From positions 1 through 5,419 of the forward strand of contig CAZNLL010000184.1 in assembly GCA_964573885.1 (NCBI GenBank): 5,419 bases of DNA. The letters run 5' to 3'. A program made the translations under genes and the position numbers. Below are positions 1-5,419 of the stretch, one piece after another (within the stretch, counting starts at the first letter, position 1; each line of letters starts with the position of its first letter). The notes beneath the pieces were generated by a model that made no database searches, was not told the DNA's origin, and was given only the letters and a program-made list of their open reading frames with translations. Source of the stretch: CAZNLL01 sp964573885. Its GTDB lineage: Bacteria; Desulfobacterota; DSM-4660; Desulfatiglandales; Desulfatiglandaceae.

Positions 1-953
1 CGTCGGCCAGCGACGTGGTGGACTTCAGCGGCAGCGGGGGGGACGTGGAGATCGAAGCGTGTGTGGGCGTCATGGCTCGAATAGGCCTCCCTGATTCCCA
101 AGCCGCTCCCGGGAATCAGGCCCAGGCCGCGCCAGGGGGCATCACAGGGCTCAAAGACCTCGTCCATGATCTTCAAGGCCCCGGGATTCCCCTGTCTGGA
201 GGCGCCCCTGGTGTATTGGATCTGCACCTCGGCTCTCCCCGACTCCGCCTGTTCAACCAGCATGAGGATGCCCTCAAGGATATCCACAGGCTCAAACCCT
301 ACTACCACGCAAGGGATACCGTATTGGTCGGCGACTTTTTCATAGGCCGGGGTCCCAATGATGGTCGTCACATGGCCGGGACAGATGAAGCCGTCAATGG
401 CGAGATCTCCTCCGGCCAGGAGGGCGTGCATGGCGGGAGGCAGCAATTTATGGGCGGAGAGGACGGAAAAATTGGAAAGGCCCTTTTCCTGGGCCGTCTT
501 TATGGCGGCGGCGACCGTGGGGGCCGTGGTCTCAAATCCAATGCCCAGGAAGACGACTTCCCGGTCTGGGTTGTCCTGAGCGAACCGAACCGCGTCAAAG
601 GTGGAGTAGACCATCCTCACATCCGAACCCTTGGCCTTCTCCACCTCCAGGGAGGAGAAGGATCCGGGAACGCGGAGCATGTCACCAAAGGTGGTCACCA
701 TGACCCCCGGTGAGCCGGCAAGCTTGACGGATTTATCCATTTCTTCGGTGGCCGTAACACAGACGGGACAGCCGGGACCGGACACGAGCTCGATGGTCCG
801 GGGCAGGAGACTCCGGATACCGTGTTTGAAAATGGCCATGGTGTGGGTGCCGCAGATCTCCATGAATCGCACGGGGCGGCTTGAAAGCCCCTTGATCCTG
901 CGGGAAAGGGCCTGGGCCACGGCTTTATCCCTGTACTCGTCCCGGTACTTCAT
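1..953 (-). CDS. hypD: Hydrogenase maturation factor HypD, 3' end cut off by window edge
   Basis: HypD is the cytoplasmic iron-sulfur scaffold which, with HypC, carries the Fe(CN)2CO unit made for [NiFe] hydrogenases. My own translation gives 317 residues open to the left edge without a stop. Family motifs are intact: EICGTHT at 32-38 with Cys34, GPGCPVC at 59-65 with Cys62 and Cys65 (the conserved catalytic cysteines), GFETTAP at 139-145, AHKLLPPAM at 167-175, DGFICPGHV at 187-195 and GFEPVDIL from 219. Full-length HypD proteins are about 360-380 residues, so roughly 50 residues are missing, including the C-terminal cysteines that bind the [4Fe-4S] cluster. The ATG at 953 overlaps the hypF stop as ATGA and has a G-rich ribosome site 7 bases upstream, so translation is probably coupled to hypF. 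The next Met is residue 31, inside a conserved motif, so this start is secure. Confidence 0.96.
   Translation of the reverse strand, partial: MKYRDEYRDKAVAQALSRRIKGLSSRPVRFMEICGTHTMAIFKHGIRSLLPRTIELVSGPGCPVCVTATEEMDKSVKLAGSPGVMVTTFGDMLRVPGSFSSLEVEKAKGSDVRMVYSTFDAVRFAQDNPDREVVFLGIGFETTAPTVAAAIKTAQEKGLSNFSVLSAHKLLPPAMHALLAGGDLAIDGFICPGHVTTIIGTPAYEKVADQYGIPCVVVGFEPVDILEGILMLVEQAESGRAEVQIQYTRGASRQGNPGALKIMDEVFEPCDAPWRGLGLIPGSGLGIREAYSSHDAHTRFDLHVPPAAAEVHHVAGR
90..120. repeat. Perfect 10-base inverted repeat inside hypD
   Basis: CCTGATTCCC at 90-99 and GGGAATCAGG at 111-120 are exact reverse complements around an 11-base spacer. They fall in HypD codons 278-288 (GLIPGSGLGIR). The mRNA could fold here. 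The pairing does not extend further: the next bases outwards are C and C. Confidence 0.5.
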
Positions 954-3253
954 GGGTAGGCCCCCTTTGCCCCTTTGTATCTTAATCCGGCACACACCGC
1001 CTGGCCCAGGGCCAGGGAGCCGTCGTTGGTGGGTACCTGGGCGTGGCTGTAGACGCGAAAACCCCGGGCAATGAGGCTCCGGCTGAGTCCGGTGAGCAGG
1101 GTCTTATTTTGAAAGGCCCCTCCGGAGAAGGCGATGTCATCGACACCGCTTTCATCTTTCACAAGCGCGCACAGGTCGGTGAACATGCGGATCAAGGTAT
1201 TATGAAACCGGCGGCTGATCACACCTTTGCTCTCCCCCTTTATGATGTCCTTTACGATCCCTCTCACGATTTCCTCTGTTTCCACCACCCAGCAGTCGTC
1301 TCCACTCCTTCGCCGCCACCCGTAGCCCCCCTTTTCGGTGCGGTGCTGACACATCTCCAGTTCAACCGCCGCCTGGCCCTCGTAGGCGATGGTGTGCCTT
1401 AGCCCGAGCAAGGAAGAGACGGCATCAAAGAACCTCCCGCAGCTCGAGGTGAGGGGAGAGTTGACCCCTTTTTCGGCCATTTGGAGGACCAGTCGTGCCT
1501 GGTGGGGCTCCAGACTTCTCACAAAGGGAATGGGGAGGTCAAAAAGGGACTCCTGGTAAGCCCTGTGGAGATACATCAGGGCCATGCGCCAGGGAAACCG
1601 GGCCGCTGCATCCCCTCCGGGGAGGGGGACGTATTTAAGATGGGCCGCCCTTTTGAAGGAGACAAGATCAGCCAGGAGGATTTCGCCCCCCCAGATCTGG
1701 CCGTCCGTACCCAGGCCGGTTCCGTCCATGGCCACCCCGATAACCGGCCCCCTGAGCCCGTGTTCTGCAAGGCAGCTCACAATGTGGGCATGGTGGTGCT
1801 GGACCCCGACGGTGGGCAACTCTTGCTGCTCCCAGGCGTACTTGGAACTCAGGTAATCCGGATGGAGATCATGGGCCAGGACCTGCGGACGGATTTCCAG
1901 TATGGTCTTCAGGTGCGACAGGGTGAGATGAAAGAACTGGAGGGTTTCCAGGTTTTCCATGTCCCCCACATGTTGGCTCAAGAAGGCGAGGTTTTCCTTG
2001 GTCAGGCACACCGTGTTTTTGATCTCTCCTCCCACGGCCATCACGGGAGGAAGATCTTTCAAGGCTTGGGATAAAAACACGGGCACCGGCACATATCCCC
2101 GGGAGCGTCTTATCTGTCTGGGTACCTGGTCGATGACCCTTACAATGGAATCGTCACTGCGTAAATAGATATCCCGATCATGAACCAGGAAATAGTCGGC
2201 AATGTCACCGAGGTTCTTCAGCGCCTCCTCGTTATCAATATTGATAGGTTCCTCTGTCATGTTGCCGCTGGTCATGACCAGGGCCCTGAAGGGCCCTCCC
2301 ATCAAAAGGATATGCAGGGGGGTATAGGGCAGCATAATCCCGAAGTTCTTGTTTCTGGGGGCCACCTGGGGGGAAAGGGCGTGAGTGCGCCGTTTTCGAA
2401 CAATAACGATGGGGCGCTGATGGGAACACAGGGTTTTCGCCTCCACCTCGTTCACATGGGCGATTTCCCGGGCCATGGCCAGATCTCTGACCATGAGGGC
2501 CAAGGGTTTTTCCTCCCGGTGTTTCCTTTTCCTGAGCCTGGTAACCGCCCCGTGATTAGCCGCATCAACGGCCAGATGGAATCCACCCAGTCCCTTTATT
2601 GCCAGGATATTGCCTGCGGTCAGCAGGGAAACCGCCTCTTGGACGGGGTCCTGGCAGGCGTGGGTGTTCCCTTGGGCATCGGTTATCCATACCTTCGGAC
2701 CGCACCTGGGGCAGGCATTGGGCTGGGCATGAAAACGGCGGTTGATGGGATCATCATATTCCCTCTGACATTCCGGGCACATAACAAACCGGTTCATGGT
2801 GGTCGTGGCCCGGTCATAGGGGATGTTCATGATGATGGTATAGCGGGGTCCACCATTGGTACAGTTTATAAAGGGGTATCTGTATCGCCGGTCATGGGGA
2901 TTCTTCAATTCCGCCTGGCAGTCTGAACAGATGCTCACATCAGGGGAAATAAGGGTGAAACGCTCCTGGCCCCTTTGACTGGTCCTGATTTCAAACCCTC
3001 CGCCGTCAGGCTTAAGGGGGATTTCACGCCATTCTACAGAGACGATGTGGGCGAGGGGAGGGTGATCGGATTTCACCGCGTCAAAAAAAGAGTGAACGTC
3101 CCCTTCCCTGCCCTGGATTTCGAGCTCCACCCCCTGGGGGGTGTTACTCACATAACCGGAGAGGCTGTGGCGGTGGGCAAGTTGATAAATAAAGGGGCGG
3201 AATCCCACCCCTTGCACGATTCCTCTTATGGAGCCTTTGGCCCGTGTTGTCAT
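950..3253 (-). CDS. hypF: Carbamoyltransferase HypF
   Basis: HypF uses carbamoyl phosphate and ATP to carbamoylate the C-terminal cysteine of HypE, the first step to the cyanide ligands of [NiFe] hydrogenase. It has 767 residues, close to the 750 of the E. coli protein. The domain order is complete. An acylphosphatase domain (about 5-90) has the GIVQGVGFR loop with Arg19 and Asn37. A double zinc finger (109-184) has the exact family spacing, but its fourth cysteine is Gly134. A YrdC-like domain (about 200-390) has KGLGGFHL at 220 and TSGNMTEEPI at 328. A Kae1-like domain (about 405-755) has metal-site HHHAH at 486-490, DGTGLG at 510, SGGAFQN at 710 and NDGS at 743. The start is fixed: an in-frame TAA lies just six bases upstream of the ATG, and the acylphosphatase domain needs the first residues. 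No good Shine-Dalgarno is seen. It begins 31 bases after hypB and its stop overlaps the hypD start. Confidence 0.97.
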   Translation of the reverse strand: MTTRAKGSIRGIVQGVGFRPFIYQLAHRHSLSGYVSNTPQGVELEIQGREGDVHSFFDAVKSDHPPLAHIVSVEWREIPLKPDGGGFEIRTSQRGQERFTLISPDVSICSDCQAELKNPHDRRYRYPFINCTNGGPRYTIIMNIPYDRATTTMNRFVMCPECQREYDDPINRRFHAQPNACPRCGPKVWITDAQGNTHACQDPVQEAVSLLTAGNILAIKGLGGFHLAVDAANHGAVTRLRKRKHREEKPLALMVRDLAMAREIAHVNEVEAKTLCSHQRPIVIVRKRRTHALSPQVAPRNKNFGIMLPYTPLHILLMGGPFRALVMTSGNMTEEPINIDNEEALKNLGDIADYFLVHDRDIYLRSDDSIVRVIDQVPRQIRRSRGYVPVPVFLSQALKDLPPVMAVGGEIKNTVCLTKENLAFLSQHVGDMENLETLQFFHLTLSHLKTILEIRPQVLAHDLHPDYLSSKYAWEQQELPTVGVQHHHAHIVSCLAEHGLRGPVIGVAMDGTGLGTDGQIWGGEILLADLVSFKRAAHLKYVPLPGGDAAARFPWRMALMYLHRAYQESLFDLPIPFVRSLEPHQARLVLQMAEKGVNSPLTSSCGRFFDAVSSLLGLRHTIAYEGQAAVELEMCQHRTEKGGYGWRRRSGDDCWVVETEEIVRGIVKDIIKGESKGVISRRFHNTLIRMFTDLCALVKDESGVDDIAFSGGAFQNKTLLTGLSRSLIARGFRVYSHAQVPTNDGSLALGQAVCAGLRYKGAKGAYP
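961..968 (-). promoter_or_regulatory. Ribosome binding site of hypD, inside hypF
   Basis: The minus strand reads AAAGGGGG, ending 7 bases before the hypD ATG at 953. It lies in the last codons of hypF, and the two genes share ATGA at 950-953. Ribosomes ending hypF can restart on hypD, which would keep the two products in step. Confidence 0.6.
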
Positions 3254-3284
3254 GGTTTACCGCACACCAGCGGGACAAGCCCTT

Positions 3285-3950
3285 TTATGACTCTGCCCGT
3301 TTCCTGGTCCTTATCTCTTCCCTGAGCCAGTCAAACCAGGCCTCGAGGCCTTCCCCTGTCTTGCAGGAGACCTCAAAAATAACCAGGTGGGGGTTTACCT
3401 TGAGGGCCTCGGCCCGGATATTCTCGATATCACAATCCAGATAGGGGATAAGATCGATCTTGTTGATCAGCAACACCTTGGATTCGTGAAACATGAGCGG
3501 GTATTTGGAGGGCTTATCATCCCCTTCCGGGACACTGAGGATCATGGCCTTGAAATCCTCCCCCACCTTGAATTCCGCCGGGCACACCAGGTTCCCCACG
3601 TTTTCCACCACCAGGAGTTCAAGTTTTTCAAAGTTGAATTCCTTAAAGGTGTCCCTGATCATGTTCCCATCCAAATGGCATGCACCCCCGGTGTTGATCT
3701 GCACCACGGGGATGCCCTTGGCTGCGATGCGCTCCGCGTCCTGGGACGACTGGATATCCCCCTCGATGACCCCGATCCGGAAGTCCTCTTCGAGGGCCTC
3801 GATTGTTTTTTCCAGAAGAGTGGTCTTCCCCGCCCCGGGGGAGCTCATAAGGTTGATCACCATGAGACGGTTCTGATCAAAAATGGCCCGGTTTTCCCGG
3901 GCTATCCTATCGTTGGCTTCAAGAATGTCTTTAACAACGGATATCTTCAT
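3285..3950 (-). CDS. hypB: Hydrogenase nickel incorporation GTPase HypB
   Basis: HypB is a cytoplasmic SIMIBI-class GTPase that works with HypA to insert nickel into the hydrogenase large subunit. The 221 residues hold the whole G domain: Walker A SSPGAGKT at 36-43, EGDIQSSQDAERI from 63, the metal-site Cys91-His92 in GACHLDGNM, Cys123 in VGNLVCPAEF, the VPEGDDKPSKYP stretch from 140, NKID at 163-166 for guanine recognition, and VSCKTGEGL from 194. It is short because the N-terminal extension of some HypBs is absent: there is no CxxCGC high-affinity nickel motif as in E. coli and no histidine-rich run. Nickel handling therefore rests on the G-domain site and on HypA. The start has a good ribosome site (AAGGGAG, 7 bases upstream). 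It begins 29 bases after hypA and ends 31 bases before hypF, so it is almost surely in the same operon. Confidence 0.96.
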   Translation of the reverse strand: MKISVVKDILEANDRIARENRAIFDQNRLMVINLMSSPGAGKTTLLEKTIEALEEDFRIGVIEGDIQSSQDAERIAAKGIPVVQINTGGACHLDGNMIRDTFKEFNFEKLELLVVENVGNLVCPAEFKVGEDFKAMILSVPEGDDKPSKYPLMFHESKVLLINKIDLIPYLDCDIENIRAEALKVNPHLVIFEVSCKTGEGLEAWFDWLREEIRTRKRAES

Positions 3951-3957
3951 GCTCCAG

Positions 3958-3964
3958 CTCCCTT
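3958..3964 (-). promoter_or_regulatory. Ribosome binding site of hypB
   Basis: The minus strand reads AAGGGAG, with a 7-base spacer to the ATG at 3950. It is the clearest Shine-Dalgarno site in the window and supports the short HypB start without an N-terminal metal-binding extension. Confidence 0.65.
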
Positions 3965-3979
3965 AGATTTTTTGTTCAA

Positions 3980-4321
3980 TTATTCTACTTCCATTTCAAC
4001 GATGGAAAGTTCCTGACCCTGAATGGTATCGATTTCCGGGCTCTTACAGTGGGGGCACTCAAAGGCGTAGTTTTCAATTTCAAACTCCTTCCCACAGGCC
4101 CGGCAGGTCCCTTTGAGGGGAATCACCTCCATGATCAGTTTCGCCCCCTCCAGCTCAGTTTGCGCCGTGATCACATCAAAACAAAAAGAAAGGGATTGGG
4201 GGACAATGGCCGACAGCTGTCCGATGTGAAGCCTGATCGACTTTAGTTTGTTCACCTCATGCTTGACCATTTCCTCCCTGATGATATCTACCAGGCTCTG
4301 GGCTATGGACATCTCATGCAT
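3980..4321 (-). CDS. hypA: Hydrogenase maturation nickel chaperone HypA
   Basis: HypA is a small cytoplasmic zinc protein that binds nickel and docks to HypB and the hydrogenase large subunit. The 113 residues match the usual family length. The N-terminus MHEMSIAQSL carries His2, the known nickel ligand, which also fixes the start at 4321, since only this ATG gives the Met-His-Glu beginning. The structural zinc site is complete: CRAC at 73-76 and CPHC at 89-92. The ribosome site is modest, a purine-rich GAGAAG about 9 bases upstream. The gene starts 19 bases after the stop of the DUF2333-like gene and ends 29 bases before hypB, so it is probably co-transcribed with both. HybF-type paralogues look alike; the neighbouring hypB, hypF and hypD support the name hypA. 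Confidence 0.95.
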   Translation of the reverse strand: MHEMSIAQSLVDIIREEMVKHEVNKLKSIRLHIGQLSAIVPQSLSFCFDVITAQTELEGAKLIMEVIPLKGTCRACGKEFEIENYAFECPHCKSPEIDTIQGQELSIVEMEVE

Positions 4322-4340
4322 AACGGGGATCTTCTCGGGT

Positions 4341-5294
4341 CTAGCCCTGCTTGAGGGCTACAATAAGGGAGTAGACCTTTTGCCGGGCGTCGTTAAAGAC
4401 GCCGGAGAGATTCAGGGAATGGTTGGCAAAAATACTCCCGGGGTCTCCATTAAAGACAACAAGGGGTTCAAAGTAACATCTCCCCAGTTTCTCGAGAATT
4501 TGATCCACCAGCCTAACCGAGTTTTTGTCTTTGAGGACCTCCAGGAAGTCGATGCGTATGGCCTCAAAGGATTCATACAGGGCATAGGCTACACCCTGGG
4601 CGTAATAGAAATTGTCATCGATTTGACTCCAGGGGATATCTATCTCCACCATCTTGGGTCCTTGATCCCCCTTTTCCCCTTCTTCCTCCATGGCGACGAC
4701 CAGTTCCCTGTCCCTGGGGGCATTGATCAGCCGGGTGTTGACCCCGCCCATGAGGGAGGCGTACTGGTTGAGCAGTTCAACCAGGTTGTCGGCCCTGGGG
4801 TAAAAGTGGGATTTTCCGGCCAGGAGGTTCTCATAGAATGCCTCCAAGGCCTTGAAACTCTTCTTCCATTTACTCTCGGCGGAGGGAAACCACCACTTGT
4901 AGGGATCGTTTGACAGGGCGGTAAAGGCCTCTTCGGCCCGGGGATCCAGCTTATCTGTCGTTCTCATCCTGGAGAGATTGTCCCTCAGGACCCGTACATT
5001 GTACCGGACCACTTCCAGTTCGCCGATCTGAAAGCTGGGTATGTTGTCCAAAAGAACGGTCGGCCAGAAGATATCGTTAGGCAGCCAGTTATCGTACATC
5101 TGTTCGATCATTAGCTGGTTGGTCCTGATAAAGGCCGCGCCCCTCACCTTGGTGTCCACGTCGGTCAGGGTGATTCGCTCGGGTTTCCTTGAATTTATGG
5201 CCATAATGATGATGACGAAGGCCGCAAAGAGCACGATCACCACCAGAATGAGCTTCCCTTTACCCCCTTTTGTTTCTTCCTCGATTTTTTCCAT
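4341..5294 (-). CDS. Membrane-anchored protein of unknown function, DUF2333-like
   Basis: The function is unknown. The 317-residue protein begins with a charged cytoplasmic tail (about 1-14), then one hydrophobic helix (about 15-33, rich in Ile, Val and Phe) with no signal-peptidase site that I can see, followed by a soluble domain of about 280 residues. Positive charges before the helix predict N-inside topology, with the rest in the periplasm. The pattern of LPND at 71, LLDNIP at 81, FPSAESKWKKS around 136-146, and FYPRADNLVELL at 164-175 recalls the DUF2333 family (PF10095 as I remember it) of Proteobacteria; this is memory, not a search. The soluble part looks largely helical and has no enzyme signature or cysteine pairs (one cysteine, Cys273). 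The start is firm: an in-frame TGA lies nine bases upstream of the ATG, and GGTGA sits 6 bases before it. It lies 19 bases ahead of hypA, which suggests shared transcription but not shared function. Confidence 0.8.
   Translation of the reverse strand: MEKIEEETKGGKGKLILVVIVLFAAFVIIIMAINSRKPERITLTDVDTKVRGAAFIRTNQLMIEQMYDNWLPNDIFWPTVLLDNIPSFQIGELEVVRYNVRVLRDNLSRMRTTDKLDPRAEEAFTALSNDPYKWWFPSAESKWKKSFKALEAFYENLLAGKSHFYPRADNLVELLNQYASLMGGVNTRLINAPRDRELVVAMEEEGEKGDQGPKMVEIDIPWSQIDDNFYYAQGVAYALYESFEAIRIDFLEVLKDKNSVRLVDQILEKLGRCYFEPLVVFNGDPGSIFANHSLNLSGVFNDARQKVYSLIVALKQG
4342..4360 (-). repeat. Perfect stem-loop over the stop codon before hypA
   Basis: The minus-strand arms TAGCCCT and AGGGCTA form a 7-base-pair stem around the 5-base loop CAAGC. 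The arms cover the last codons of the DUF2333-like gene and part of its TAG stop, and the stem ends 20 bases before the hypA ATG. No T-run follows, so it is not a standard intrinsic terminator. It could slow the ribosome, mark an RNA processing point, or be chance. Confidence 0.5.
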
Positions 5295-5419
5295 GATCTT
5301 TCACCGCCTATGCGCTTTCTGAAATCAGGATGGTTCACCCCATTATTGCATAAAAGGCGCTTAAGCATTCTGCCTTCTATGACTTCAAAGGCCGCTTTTA
5401 ACGCTTTAAATCTGGAATG
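5295..5419 (-). other. Upstream stretch, possibly the tail of another gene
   Basis: No certain gene lies in these 125 bases. One minus-strand frame is open from the right edge to a TGA at 5237-5239, which would overlap the DUF2333-like gene by 58 bases. It would encode about 60 residues containing FKALKAAFEVIEGRMLKRLL, a helix-like stretch. The other two minus frames are closed near the right edge. Its third codon positions look less GC-rich than those of the genes downstream, and the overlap would be long, so coding is doubtful. AATAAT near 5345 resembles a -10 box but has no matching -35 element, so I do not call a promoter here. Confidence 0.25.
5301..5305 (-). promoter_or_regulatory. Ribosome binding site of the DUF2333-like gene
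   Basis: The minus strand reads GGTGA, 6 bases before the ATG at 5294. The same stretch contains the in-frame TGA that rules out an earlier start for this gene. Confidence 0.5.

Noticed and set aside
15..713. Long plus-strand open frame of 232 codons
   Set aside because: It lies antisense to hypD, whose motifs are unmistakable; its translation is rich in Gly and low-complexity, as expected for a shadow frame.
2280..2297. Two copies of the palindrome AGGGCCCT two bases apart
   Set aside because: They fall in hypF codons for the conserved FRALVMTSG region and look like chance in GC-rich coding DNA.
2180..2926. Plus-strand open frame of 248 codons
   Set aside because: It is antisense to hypF with no recognisable motif; the sense frame carries the zinc finger and YrdC motifs over the same bases.
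3387..4016. Plus-strand open frame of 209 codons
   Set aside because: It is antisense to hypB, which has a complete GTPase signature; a shadow of GC-biased codons.
4248..4913. Plus-strand open frame of 221 codons
   Set aside because: It is antisense to hypA and the DUF2333-like gene; the hypA sense frame is certain, and this frame shows no family pattern.
5335..5375. Possible sigma-70 promoter with AATAAT as -10 box
   Set aside because: No -35 hexamer resembling TTGACA lies at 16-18 bases, and no sigma-54 GG/GC pair is seen, so a promoter cannot be supported.
5310..5419. Possible divergent plus-strand gene starting with ATG at 5310
   Set aside because: It is only 36 codons to the window edge, has no ribosome site, and no protein-like pattern; too little to support a gene.

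Overview
All convincing genes in this window lie on the minus strand, so transcription runs from the right edge (5419) to the left edge (1). The order is: an uncharacterised membrane-anchored protein (DUF2333-like), then hypA, hypB, hypF and the first 317 codons of hypD, which runs off the left edge. The gaps are 19, 29 and 31 bases, and hypF and hypD overlap by four bases (ATGA). This is the layout of one co-transcribed unit.

The hyp genes build the active site of [NiFe] hydrogenases. HypF uses carbamoyl phosphate and ATP to supply the carbamoyl group that becomes the cyanide ligands on HypE. HypD, normally with HypC, is the iron-sulfur scaffold on which the Fe(CN)2CO unit is put together. 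HypA and HypB then deliver nickel to the large subunit. HypC and HypE are not in the window. HypE may follow hypD to the left. HypC cannot lie at its common place between hypF and hypD, because those two genes overlap. No hydrogenase structural gene is present.

Region by region on the + strand scale: 1-953 hypD (3' end missing); 950-3253 hypF; 3285-3950 hypB; 3980-4321 hypA; 4341-5294 DUF2333-like gene; 5295-5419 upstream stretch with no certain gene and no convincing promoter, though one minus-strand frame stays open through it and may be the tail of another gene. There are no tRNA, rRNA, CRISPR or insertion-sequence signals.

The DNA is moderately GC-rich and the proteins look like those of a Gram-negative anaerobe. 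A sulfate-reducing or syntrophic member of the Desulfobacterota (former Deltaproteobacteria) is my best guess, judged from the flavour of the Hyp proteins and the presence of a DUF2333-type protein; this is inference and was not tested by a search.

Most of the window is an ordinary hydrogenase maturation operon. The points worth a second look are the loss of one of eight zinc-ligand cysteines in HypF, the unknown membrane protein placed 19 bases ahead of hypA, the absence of hypC from its usual slot, and a perfect stem-loop over the stop codon of the gene before hypA.
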